Origin: DASZHJ01 sp963735465
Lineage (GTDB): Bacteria > Pseudomonadota > Alphaproteobacteria > ATCC43930 > CGMCC-115725
Assembly: GCA_963735465.1 (NCBI GenBank)
Contig: CAVTLA010000001.1
Span: forward strand, 4,712,001 to 4,776,000
Reading direction: 5' to 3'
Length of the DNA: 64,000 nucleotides
Position numbers and translations under genes: made by a program. Below are positions 49,006 to 57,299 of the stretch, piece by piece. The number at the start of each line of letters is the position of its first letter. Position 1 is the stretch's first letter. Under the pieces are notes generated by a model. It worked only from the letters and a program-made list of their open reading frames with translations, ran no database searches and was not told the DNA's origin.

Positions 49006-50430
49006 ATGGCCGGAACTTGGTCGCCCATGACCCATCAGCCACCAGCGCCGCTCAATGCCGAGAGCATGATCCTGCTCACCGACGGATCGCTGCTGGTGCA
49101 CAATGCCTACGCCGCGGATTGGCGGCGCCTGACGCCGGACGTGCACGGCAACTACAGCACCGGCACCTGGTCGGCGCCGATCGTGATGAGCAACTCGCGG
49201 CAATATTTCTCCTCGGGCGTGCTGCGCAACGGGCTCGTCTTCGTCATCGGCGGCGAGGATTCAAGCGCCGGCTCCGATACGCCGCTCGGCGAGATCTTCG
49301 ATCCCCAGAACAACACCTGGTCTCCGCTCTCCGGCAAGCCGGCGGGCTTCGACTGGATCCGCGGCGATGCCTCGAGCTGCGTGCTGCCGGACGGCAAGGT
49401 GCTGCTGGGCAGCCTCGACGATTCCCGCACCGCGATCTGGGATCCCGAGCACGACAGCTGGCGCGAGGCCGGCACCGCCTTCGGCACCCAGAGCCCGACC
49501 AAGATCGGTCGCACCAACGAGGAGACCTGGACCCTGCTGCGCGACGGCACGGTCCTGACGGTGGAGACCTTCAATCCCGCCGCGGCGGAGAAATATCTGC
49601 CCCACGAGGATGTCTGGGTGAGCGCCGCCGCCACGCCGCACAGCCTGGTCGATGTCGTCATGCGCGAGATCGGTCCGGCGGTGCTGCTCACCGACGGCCG
49701 CGTCTTCGCGATCGGCGGCTCGACGCATACCGCGCTCTACACGCCGCCGCATCACCCGAAGGACCCCGGCAGCTGGATCAACGGACCGGAGCTGATGGAC
49801 AGCGGCAATCACCTGCTGACCGCGATGGATGCGCCGGCGGTACTGATGCCGAACGGCAAGGTGCTGTGCTGCGCCGGAAAGCGGCATCCCGAGGGCACGG
49901 AGTTCTGGTCGGGCCCGACGGTGTTCTTCGAGTTCGATCCCCTGAGCAACGGCCTGGCGCAGACCCCGAGCCAGCCCGCGACCGCCGGCGGCGACACCTG
50001 GACCGCGCGCCTGATGCTGCTGCCGAACGGCCAGGTGATGTACACCTCGCAGCAGAACCAGGTCTGGATCTATACGCCCGACGACGGGCCGCATCATGAC
50101 TGGCGGCCGCACATCACCGAGCATCCGCACAAGGTCTATCGCGGCGAGGGCTACGAGATCGAGGGCTTACGCCTCAACGGTCTCTCCCAGGCGGTGAGCT
50201 ACGGCGACGACTACACCGCCGCCACCAACTACCCGCTGGTGCGGATCAGCAAGAGCGGCTCCGTCGCCTATTGCCGGACGCATGGATTCTCCACCCTCGG
50301 CGTCGCGACCGGGGAGCGCAAGGTGCACGCGCGCTTCCACGTGCCGGCCTCGGCGCCCACCGGCGATTGCCATCTCGCGGTCATCGCGAACGGCATCGAA
50401 TCCGAGCCAGTGCATGTTCACGTACACTGA
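49006..50430 (+). CDS. Kelch-repeat protein with galactose oxidase-like C-terminal domain
   Basis: A 474-residue protein behind a perfect AAGGAGG site. No signal peptide is seen. At least five kelch-like blades can be followed by repeated 'L.dG.vlv.GG' strings (LLTDGSLLVHN, LRNGLVFVIGGED, LLTDGRVFAIGGS, LMPNGKVLCCAGK, LLPNGQVMYTSQQ). The C-terminal 100 residues (PHKVYRGEGYEIEGLRLNG, then YPLVRISKSGSVAYCRTHGF) correspond to the DUF1929/galactose-oxidase E-set domain. The copper ligands of galactose oxidase (Tyr-Cys crosslink) cannot be confirmed, so oxidase activity is uncertain. It is divergent from crcB. Confidence 0.8.
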   Translation: MAGTWSPMTHQPPAPLNAESMILLTDGSLLVHNAYAADWRRLTPDVHGNYSTGTWSAPIVMSNSRQYFSSGVLRNGLVFVIGGEDSSAGSDTPLGEIFDPQNNTWSPLSGKPAGFDWIRGDASSCVLPDGKVLLGSLDDSRTAIWDPEHDSWREAGTAFGTQSPTKIGRTNEETWTLLRDGTVLTVETFNPAAAEKYLPHEDVWVSAAATPHSLVDVVMREIGPAVLLTDGRVFAIGGSTHTALYTPPHHPKDPGSWINGPELMDSGNHLLTAMDAPAVLMPNGKVLCCAGKRHPEGTEFWSGPTVFFEFDPLSNGLAQTPSQPATAGGDTWTARLMLLPNGQVMYTSQQNQVWIYTPDDGPHHDWRPHITEHPHKVYRGEGYEIEGLRLNGLSQAVSYGDDYTAATNYPLVRISKSGSVAYCRTHGFSTLGVATGERKVHARFHVPASAPTGDCHLAVIANGIESEPVHVHVH

Positions 50431-50455
50431 TTGAGGGCGGTCCGTAAGCACATTG

Positions 50456-50490
50456 GCAGCCGGGGGCGGTCGCGTCCCCGGCTGCGGTTT
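50456..50490 (+). terminator. Strong hairpin after the kelch gene
   Basis: GCAGCCGGGG (50456-50465) and CCCCGGCTGC (50476-50485) pair perfectly over ten bases around a ten-base loop; GGTTT follows. It lies 25 bases after the stop. The T-run is short, so efficiency is uncertain. Confidence 0.6.
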
Positions 50491-50562
50491 GCCTCGGCGC
50501 GAGGCGATTCCGTGGTATCATTGAGGCACTGAGACAGGGCTGCCTCACGAAAGGGCCGCCGC

Positions 50563-52083
50563 ATGCAGGGAAGCGACAGCACCGAGAGCCCCCGTAGACT
50601 CGCGACCATCCTCGCCGCGGATGTCGTGGGCTCGAGCCGGCTTATGGGCATCGACGAGGAAGGCACCCTCGCGCGCCTCAAGCGCCATCGCCGCGAGCTC
50701 ATCGAGCCCACCATCGCCGAGCATCACGGCCGCATCGTCAAGCTGACCGGCGACGGCTTCCTGGCGGAATTCGCGAGCCCGGTGGAGGCGGTGCGCTGCG
50801 CCGTGGTGATCCAGCAGAGCATGCTGGGCCGCAACGCGGCGCTGCCGCCGGCGCAGTGGATCCAGTTCCGCATCGGCGTCAATCTCGGCGACATCATCAT
50901 CGACACCGACGACATCTACGGCGACGGCGTCAACATCGCGGCGCGGCTGGAAGGCCTGGCGGAGCCCGGCACCGTCTACATCTCCGGCGGCGTCTACGAG
51001 CTGGTGAAGAACAAGCTGGTGGTGGGCTACCAGTCCCTGGGCGATCAGCACGTCAAGAACATCACCGATCCCGTGCAGGTCTATCGCGTGCTGCCGGATC
51101 CGGCGGCGGTGCGCCTCACGCGCCATGGCCAGGGCCGCCCGGCGCTGCGGCTGATCCCGATCGCCGCCGCGGCGGCCGGGGCCGCGGCGATCGTGCTGAC
51201 CGCGGGCTGGTATGCCTGGAACAGCAAGACCGTCAGCTCCGACGCGCGGGTGATGGCGGCCGTGGCGCCGGCGGCGGCACCGCCGCCACCCCTGCCGTTC
51301 ACCGTGCCGCCGAGCCCGCCGGCACCCAAAACCGAGGATCCCCCGCGCGTCGCCGTCATCGATCCGCCGAAGCCGCCCGCCCTCGCGCCGCCGCCGGCGG
51401 CGTTCCGGGAGCCTGACATGGTGACGCTCACGGGCGGCGAGTTCGTGATGGGGAGCCGGGACGACACGTCGGAGCAGCCCGCCCATCGCGTCACGGTCCG
51501 CCCGTTCCTGATCGGCAAGTATCCCGTCACCGTGGCGGAGTGGAAGGCCTGCGTCGCCGCCGGCGGCTGCGAGGCGGTGCCGACCCGGGAAGACGACGCC
51601 ATGCCGATCGACAACGTGAGCTGGACCGACGCACAGAAATTCGCCGCCTGGCTCTCGACCGCGACGGGGAAGGCGTATCGCCTCCCCAGCGAGAGCGAGT
51701 GGGAATACGCGGCCCGCGCCGGCACGCAGACCAAGTACTGGTGGGGCAACGAGGTGAAGCCGGGCATGGCGAGCTGCAAGGGATGCGGCGAGCCCTACGA
51801 CGCGCGCCAGCCGCTCCGGGTCGGCAGCTTCGCCGCCAATCCCTTCGGCGTCTACGACATGGCCGGCGGCGTCGCCGAATGGGTGGCGGACTGCTGGCAC
51901 CGGGACTATCAGGGCGCGCCCGCGAACGGGTCCGCCTGGGAGGTTGCCGACTGCCGGGCCCACGTGCTGCGCGGCGGCTCCTGGCGCAACGACCCGAGCT
52001 ATCTCCGGGCGTCGAGCCGCGACCAGTACGACACCGGGGTGAGGTACGTCACCCACGGTTTCCGGGTCGCGCGCTCACAATAG
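50563..52083 (+). CDS. Class III adenylate/guanylate cyclase fused to an FGE-like domain
   Basis: A 506-residue protein. Residues about 10-180 form a class III nucleotide cyclase: metal-binding Asp in LAADVVGSSRLMG and in TGDGFLAEF, transition-state Asn/Arg in VNIAARLEGLAEPG. A single membrane helix (IPIAAAAAGAAAIVLTAGW, about 205-223) and a Pro-rich linker lead to a formylglycine-generating-enzyme-like domain (MVTLTGGEFVMGS, then YRLPSESEWEYAARAGT, GGVAEWVADCWH and HVLRGGSWRNDPSYLRASSR). The two catalytic cysteines of true FGE in the RGGS block are absent, so it is probably a ligand- or protein-binding C-lectin-type fold outside the membrane that controls the inside cyclase. Confidence 0.85.
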   Translation: MQGSDSTESPRRLATILAADVVGSSRLMGIDEEGTLARLKRHRRELIEPTIAEHHGRIVKLTGDGFLAEFASPVEAVRCAVVIQQSMLGRNAALPPAQWIQFRIGVNLGDIIIDTDDIYGDGVNIAARLEGLAEPGTVYISGGVYELVKNKLVVGYQSLGDQHVKNITDPVQVYRVLPDPAAVRLTRHGQGRPALRLIPIAAAAAGAAAIVLTAGWYAWNSKTVSSDARVMAAVAPAAAPPPPLPFTVPPSPPAPKTEDPPRVAVIDPPKPPALAPPPAAFREPDMVTLTGGEFVMGSRDDTSEQPAHRVTVRPFLIGKYPVTVAEWKACVAAGGCEAVPTREDDAMPIDNVSWTDAQKFAAWLSTATGKAYRLPSESEWEYAARAGTQTKYWWGNEVKPGMASCKGCGEPYDARQPLRVGSFAANPFGVYDMAGGVAEWVADCWHRDYQGAPANGSAWEVADCRAHVLRGGSWRNDPSYLRASSRDQYDTGVRYVTHGFRVARSQ

Positions 52084-52110
52084 CGACCGACATCACAAGG
52101 GAGACGAGAG

Positions 52111-52545
52111 ATGCGACACGTCATCACGAGACGGCTGCTGCTGGCGGCGGCGGCCTGCGGGTTGCTGCCCGCCCGCGCGCTTGCCGGCCCGACCGCGGCG
52201 CCCAAGGACGCCTACCTCTATATCATCTGGCCGAACGAGGGCGACCACATCAAGGGCGCGTTCTGGTGCCGCTTCGGCCTGCGCAACATGGGCGTGACCC
52301 ATGCGGGCGACCACTTCGCCAACGCCGGCCACCACCATCTTTTCATCGACGTGGACGAGCCCCTCAACGCCGACGAGACGATTCCCCAGGACAAGAAGCA
52401 TCTGCACTTCGGCGCCGGCCAGACCGAGGCCCGCCTCGAGCTGGCCCCCGGCCCGCACACGCTGCAGCTGGTGCTGGGCGACGCCGACCATCTTCCGTTC
52501 AATCCGCCCGTCGTGTCGAAGAAGATCAAGATCACGGTGACGTAG
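52111..52545 (+). CDS. DUF4399 family exported protein
   Basis: A 144-residue protein with a signal peptide (LLLAAAACGLLPARALA-GP). The mature part (YLYIIWPNEGDHIKGAFW, then AGHHHLFIDV and KKHLHFGAGQTEARLELAPG, with HTLQLVLGDADH) is the DUF4399 pattern, rich in paired His residues. Function of the family is unknown. It follows the cyclase-FGE gene by 27 bases and is probably in the same transcript, so it could be an outside partner of that receptor-like cyclase. Confidence 0.85.
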   Translation: MRHVITRRLLLAAAACGLLPARALAGPTAAPKDAYLYIIWPNEGDHIKGAFWCRFGLRNMGVTHAGDHFANAGHHHLFIDVDEPLNADETIPQDKKHLHFGAGQTEARLELAPGPHTLQLVLGDADHLPFNPPVVSKKIKITVT

Positions 52546-52582
52546 GGGTTGCTTTGAGCGGCCCGCGAATTGCTGGACCCAT

Positions 52583-52711
52583 CCCCCTCACCCATTGACC
52601 GCTGATCGCGGTCGACCCGGCTAAGCTCGCTTCGCTCGCGAAGCCTGCGCAACCCTCTCCCCCACGTTGGGAGGTCGCGCCGCGATGCGGATCGACGAAG
52701 GGTGAGGGGGG
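52583..52711. repeat. Second repeat type: CCCCCTCACCC-bounded palindrome
   Basis: CCCCCTCACCC at the left and GGGTGAGGGGG at the right bound about 129 bases containing further inner hairpins (GCTTCGCTCGCGAAGC among them). It occurs once in this window. Similar-looking bounded elements are common between genes in alphaproteobacteria. Confidence 0.7.
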
Positions 52712-52734
52712 CATCCGGTTTCCGTGGCGTCGCT

Positions 52735-53568
52735 TTAAGGTGTCACTTCCACTGGCCCGGTGGCGGGCGGCAAGCGGACCTCGCTGTAGCGGATGCGGAA
52801 CACATCGCCGGCGCTCTCGATCTTCCCGGCCTTGACCAAAGCGCGCACGCGTCCGGACAGGACGAAGGTATCGATGTCGGCGAACTTGTCGTCTCCGGGG
52901 CCGGAGAGAACCTCACCGACCACCCGCGCCACCTTCCGCCAGTTGCTCACGACGTGATCGAGGATCTTGGCGTCGAATATTGCGAGGTCGGCGGATTGGA
53001 GGCCGGCATCCGTGAGGATGCGGAGCGGCGCATTCTCGGTGCGAAGCCGGTGCCACAGGTTCAGGTGCCGCTGTCGGGACACCTCATCGAGCGGCCGGGC
53101 GGCATCGAGAAGGCGAAGCTCCAATATATCCTCTGGCCCCAAACTGGCGAGCGAGCGGGCGAGTCTTGGCGACAATCTGCTGCCGTCACGCCAGGTGCGC
53201 ACGACCGTGGTCTCCGTCAGATCCACCACCTCGCAGGGGAGATTGCCGAGCCTCCGCAGCCACTCCAGGAATCCCGTGTATTCCATCGCCGATCGCCGGG
53301 AGGTCCAGGCGACGAGGCGTTTTCCCGGCTCCAGCGCCTCGTGCCAGAACGGCTCGGTGTCGCCGACCATTTCCTCGTACCAGGCGCCATGGTGCAGCGC
53401 CCGCCGCACCCAGGCCTCGCGCTGATCCGGATCGAGCGGCTTGATCGGGCCGAAGCTGAGATCGTCGCGGAAGACGGTGACGCGATCGAGCCGGCCGGCC
53501 TGCCGCACCGCCTCGCGCAGATCGTCCACCCCGTCGCGGTTGAAGACGACATGAACCGTGGGCAGCAT
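52735..53568 (-). CDS. DUF1835 domain protein
   Basis: A 277-residue protein. The N-terminal 120 residues (TVHVVFNRDGVDDLREAVRQ, then VTVFRDDLSFGPIKPLDPDQ) are the DUF1835 domain, which recurs at the N-terminus of many alphaproteobacterial proteins; the rest (SAMEYTGFLEWLRRLGNLPC, DRVRALVKAGKIESAGDV-like region) resembles the associated DUF3658. Function is unknown. The start at 53568 lies ten bases after the stop of the GST gene on the same strand, suggesting co-transcription. Repeats lie in the 189-base gap downstream. Confidence 0.8.
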   Translation of the reverse strand: MLPTVHVVFNRDGVDDLREAVRQAGRLDRVTVFRDDLSFGPIKPLDPDQREAWVRRALHHGAWYEEMVGDTEPFWHEALEPGKRLVAWTSRRSAMEYTGFLEWLRRLGNLPCEVVDLTETTVVRTWRDGSRLSPRLARSLASLGPEDILELRLLDAARPLDEVSRQRHLNLWHRLRTENAPLRILTDAGLQSADLAIFDAKILDHVVSNWRKVARVVGEVLSGPGDDKFADIDTFVLSGRVRALVKAGKIESAGDVFRIRYSEVRLPPATGPVEVTP

Positions 53569-53577
53569 CGGTGCGCC

Positions 53578-54243
53578 TCAGAGCGGCGGCGAGAGCTCGC
53601 GGTCGGCGGCGGCGATTTCCGTCGCGACGCGCGCGGCCGAGGGTCGGGCGTCGACGCGGGCGTACCAGGCGGTGAGATCGGGATGCCGATCGAGGCGCGG
53701 TCCTTTCAGCCGCAAGGACCAGAGCACCGCCATGAAGAGGGCGATGTCGGCGACGGAGAAGGTGCGGCAGAAATACTCGCGCCCGCCGAGCTGCTCCTGC
53801 AGCCGTCCGTAGTGATCGAGGAGGGCGGCCTCGCCCCGCTCGGCCTCCGCCTCGCGCAGACGCTGTCGCTCGGGATCGGGGTCCCGTGGGCTCGTGCGCT
53901 GCATCAGCGCGCGCAGCGGCGGCAGCAGGATCTCGTCGGCGGTCAGCTCGAGAAGGCGGCAGCGCGCCCGCTCCGCGGCGCCGGCGGGAAAGAGCGGCGG
54001 CGCGGGATAGGCGTCCTCGAGATATTCGGCGATGACCGTCGAATCGAAGAGCGTGATCGCGCCGTCCACCAGCACGGGGACCTGGCCCTTGGGATTGGCG
54101 GCCAGCACCGCCGGATGCTTCGGGGCATAGCCCTTTGCCTGGGTGAAGGGCACCATCACGCGCTCGAACGGCAGCGCCTTCTCGTAGAGCGCGATCTCCA
54201 CCTTGCGGGAGAACAGGCTGAGAGGGCCGGAATAGAGCAGCAT
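53578..54243 (-). CDS. Glutathione S-transferase family protein
   Basis: A 221-residue soluble protein. The N-terminal thioredoxin-like domain has LYSGPLSLFSRKVEIALYEK and the cis-Pro block GQVPVLVDGAITLFDSTVIA (residues about 53-72) with the ED/ST pair for glutathione binding. The C-terminal helical domain follows from about 90 to the end. The active Ser or Cys is likely at S10-S12. It is on the minus strand, divergent from the VOC protein by 124 bases. Confidence 0.87.
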   Translation of the reverse strand: MLLYSGPLSLFSRKVEIALYEKALPFERVMVPFTQAKGYAPKHPAVLAANPKGQVPVLVDGAITLFDSTVIAEYLEDAYPAPPLFPAGAAERARCRLLELTADEILLPPLRALMQRTSPRDPDPERQRLREAEAERGEAALLDHYGRLQEQLGGREYFCRTFSVADIALFMAVLWSLRLKGPRLDRHPDLTAWYARVDARPSAARVATEIAAADRELSPPL

Positions 54244-54367
54244 CTGGGTGCCTCCAATCCGAGGATTTGTTCATGATATGTTCCCAGCAAACACCTCTTT
54301 GTCGCGCGCGTCAATCCCGGGCGAGACCTATCTCTGATGGCGAACACCTTTCTTTCGGGAGACGCCC

Positions 54368-54805
54368 ATGGCGCGTGTGATCGGCATCGACCATCTGGTG
54401 ATCCGGGTCTCCAACTTCGCGCGCTCCAAACGCTTCTACGACGACGTCCTGGGCTTCCTCGGCTTCAAGCTCAAATACGACTACGGGGACACCGCCGGCT
54501 GGAGCAACGGCAAGACCCTGTTCTGGATCGGCGAGGCCGACGCCCAGGGCAAGAAGCATCCCTATCGCATCGGCGACATCGGCTTTCACCACTACGCCTT
54601 CGAGCTGGCGCGGCGGCGGGACGTCGACGATCTCCAGGATTTCCTGAAGAAGAAGAAGGTGAAAATCGTCGATCCCGCGGCGGAGTATTACGAGGGCGGC
54701 TACTACGCGGTCTTCTTCCTCGACCCCGACGGTCTCAAGCTCGAGGGCATGTTCTTCCCGTCCACGCCGAAGAAGAAGAAAAAGCCGGCGCGCAAGAAAC
54801 GCTAG
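54368..54805 (+). CDS. VOC family (glyoxalase/dioxygenase-like) protein
   Basis: A 145-residue vicinal-oxygen-chelate protein. The metal-site first His is in VIGIDHLVIRVSNFARSKRF (His9), a second in GFHHYAFELARR and a Glu in LKLEGMFF. It is a single-module glyoxalase-like protein with a Lys-rich tail (PKKKKKPARKKR). GGGAGACGCC precedes the ATG. Family members isomerise, cleave or bind small metabolites or give antibiotic resistance; no closer assignment is possible. It is convergent with the dienelactone hydrolase gene, overlapping by four bases. Confidence 0.87.
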   Translation: MARVIGIDHLVIRVSNFARSKRFYDDVLGFLGFKLKYDYGDTAGWSNGKTLFWIGEADAQGKKHPYRIGDIGFHHYAFELARRRDVDDLQDFLKKKKVKIVDPAAEYYEGGYYAVFFLDPDGLKLEGMFFPSTPKKKKKPARKKR

Positions 54806-55665
54806 CTTAATGTCTCCTTGAAGAGCCCGAGCGTGCGCTCCCAGGCGAGCTTCGCCGCGGCCGCGTTGTAGCGCGCGGCCTGGGTGTCGTCGTTGAAGGC
54901 GTGGTTGGCGTCCGCGTAGAAGTAGAGGGAGTATTTCACGTGGGCGGCCTTGAGCGCCGCCTCGTAGGCCGGCACCTGGGAGCCGATCCGCGTGTCGAGA
55001 GTAGCGTCGGCGTAGTTGAGGAGGAGCGCCGCCTTGATCCGCGGCACCGCGGCGGGATCCGGCGGCAGGCCGTAATAGGCGACGGCGGCGGTGAGGGCGG
55101 GATCGGCGACCGCGAGCTGATTGACGACACCGCCGCCCCAGCAGAACCCCACCGCCCCGGTCCTGCCGTTCACCTCCGGCCGCGCGCGCAGCCAGGCCGC
55201 CGCGGCGGCGGCGTTCGCCGTGGTCTTCTCGCGGTCGAGGTCGCCGAACATCTTCATCGCCTGATCCTCGTCCCTGGGCGTGCCGCCCAGCGGCGAGAGG
55301 AAGTCGACGGCGAGCGCCACGTAGGATTCCGTCGCGAGCCGGCGCGCCACGTCCTCGATGTGGGGATTGAGGCCGCGGTTCTGGTGGATCACGACCACGC
55401 CGCCGCGCTTGCCCTCGGTCCTGGGCTTGGCGAGATAGGCCTTCACCTCGCCGGTGGCGCCGGGAAAGCTCACGCGCTCGACGGCGAGGCGCGGGTCGTT
55501 CTCCGCCACGATCGCCGCCCGGGCATAGTTCGACTGCAGCAGCGGCAGCAGGGCCGCCGCGGCGCCGGCGCCGCCCACCAGCCTCGCCGCCCGCTCCAGG
55601 AACAGCCGGCGGTCGAAATGGACGTGCATGAACTCGTCGTAGAGATCGATGAGGCGCTGGTCCAT
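54802..55665 (-). CDS. Dienelactone hydrolase family protein
   Basis: A 287-residue alpha/beta hydrolase. An N-terminal helical region with RRLFLERAARLVGGAGAA and a hydrophobic stretch is typical of the Tat-or-leader-bearing YghX-like group. The catalytic Cys is in AVGFCWGGGVVNQLA, Asp in the segment around LLNYADATLDTRIG, and His in FYADANHAFNDDTQ. Dienelactone hydrolases open cis- or trans-dienelactones in chloroaromatic breakdown, but most members act on other esters. Confidence 0.88.
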   Translation of the reverse strand: MDQRLIDLYDEFMHVHFDRRLFLERAARLVGGAGAAAALLPLLQSNYARAAIVAENDPRLAVERVSFPGATGEVKAYLAKPRTEGKRGGVVVIHQNRGLNPHIEDVARRLATESYVALAVDFLSPLGGTPRDEDQAMKMFGDLDREKTTANAAAAAAWLRARPEVNGRTGAVGFCWGGGVVNQLAVADPALTAAVAYYGLPPDPAAVPRIKAALLLNYADATLDTRIGSQVPAYEAALKAAHVKYSLYFYADANHAFNDDTQAARYNAAAAKLAWERTLGLFKETLS

Positions 55666-55695
55666 GGCTGGCCCTCCCCGGCCGATGCGTCCCGT

Positions 55696-57103
55696 TCAGG
55701 GGATCTCGTAGAGCGTGACCTCGTCGGCGATGCCGCGCAGCATGTGGCGCTGCTGCACGGGATGCAGGCCCGCGCCTTGCAGGAGGCGCGCGGAGCCCGC
55801 GTTCTCCACCACCGGCCCGGTGGCGAAGATCGAGCGGGAGTCCGCCAGGCCCTGGACGCGGGCCGCGATGTTGACGGTCTGGCCGAAGTAATCCTGGCGG
55901 TCGTTCAGCATGACCGCGAGGCAGGGGCCCTCGTGGATGCCGATCTTCAGCAGCAGATCCTCGCGCTGGCGCCGCTCGTTGAGGCCGCGCATGGCGTCCC
56001 GCATGCGGAGCGCCGCCGCCATGGCGCGGTCCGGCGTCGGGAAGGTCGCCATGACGGCGTCGCCGATGGTCTTCACGATGGCGCCGGATTCCGTCGACAC
56101 GATATCCGTGAGCACGCCGAAATGCGCCCGCACGATATCGAAGGCGACGAGGTCGCCGACGCGCTCGTAGAGCTCGGTCGAGCCCTTGAGGTCGGTGAAG
56201 AGGAAGGTGAGGCTGGTGATCTTCAGGCGCTGATCCACGTCGAGAGTGTCGGTGCGGTAGATGTCCCGGAAGACCTGGTTGGTGAGGAGCCGCTTCGCCG
56301 TGAGGAACGGCCGCCGCCGGCCCAGCAGAGTGTGCAGGGTGTCGCCGGCGCGCCAGATCGCCGGCAGCACGCGGTCATCGGTCTGGTTCTCCAGGGAGAG
56401 GCGGAGCGGGCCCGGCGCCAGCGTCACGGTCTCGTTGGAGATGTGCGAGGTGTTGAGCACCATGGTGACGTTGCGGCGCTCCCGCGTCGCCTCGCCCTTG
56501 ACGTCCAGGAACTGCGTCGCGTGGGTCACGGGGTCGAAGACGATGCAGAACTCGTTCGGCAGCTGCAGCGACAGGATCGCCTTGCCGCCCGGCGGCAGCT
56601 CGATGGCGTCGAGGGTGATCTCCTCGATGAGATCCTCGAAATTCTCCGGCAGGTCGACGCCGGAGCTCCAGAACACCTGACGGCAATATTCCGCCATCGG
56701 CAGCTGGTTCGGATCGTGGGCGGCGATGCGCGCGCACCCGCGGGCTCACGGTGAAGGTGACCTCCACCATCTCGTCGAGCGTCGGCTGGTACCCGGCGGC
56801 GCAGAGGGCGCAGTTGTACTCCTCCTGATCGACGGCCTTCAGCGACGTGCCGGCATCGAGCACGCCGCCGCAGCCCGGGCACAGCACGTTCCACGACAGC
56901 TCGAAAATCCCGAGCCGCGCCGCGTGCAGGAAGGCGCCGATGACAGCTTCCTCGCCAATACCGTTCTTTGCGGCAAAGGCGAGAACATTGATGCGACAGA
57001 GATCGCGGTCGAGTCCATCGCGGATCGACGTCTCGATGGCGGCGACCGCCGCGGCGTCCGCGGATTGCCGCAGGACGGAGAACAAGGCTTCTGATTCGCT
57101 CAT
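55696..57103 (-). CDS. Adenylate/guanylate cyclase with DUF5939-type sensor, apparent frameshift
   Basis: The 5' part (from 57103) encodes an N-terminal region with a Cys4-like zinc knuckle (LCPGCGG and YNCALCAAGY). Reading continues through VSPRVR and then leaves the frame; the next frame starts IAAHDPNQLPMAEYCRQVFW and runs through the DUF5939 region to the class III cyclase domain (TFLFTDLKGSTELYERVGD, IVKTIGDAVMATF, VNIAARVQGLA). Removing one base in the GCGCGC run at about 56727-56735 gives one 468-residue protein. Both metal Asp residues and the Asn/Arg pair are kept, so the domain itself is expected to be active. Confidence 0.8.
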
Positions 57104-57177
57104 GGGGAGAGTCTAGCGCAAAAGCCCGGCCGGCACACCTAGCGGAGACGTGAACGGCTGGGCTGCAGGGCGGCATT

Positions 57178-57285
57178 GCGTCCTTCGACGCGCTTCGCTT
57201 GCTCAGGATGAGGCGATTTTCTTTGGGGCATCTCCCACGGCCCTCATCCTGAGCAAGCGACCGGAGGGAGCGCGTCGAAGGACGC
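57178..57285. repeat. Interspersed palindromic element, copy 7 (forward)
   Basis: Arms TGCGTCCTTCGACGCGCTTC and complement, inner CTCAGGATGAGG and CCTCATCCTGAG, centre GATTTTCTTTGGGGCATC. The right arm has an extra GGAGGGA not matched on the left. Between two minus-strand genes. Confidence 0.9.
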
Positions 57286-57299
57286 GGGATATCGGCCCC

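Noticed and set aside
50545..52056. Long minus-strand frame opposite the cyclase-FGE gene
   Set aside because: Antisense shadow; the plus-strand protein has all cyclase residues.
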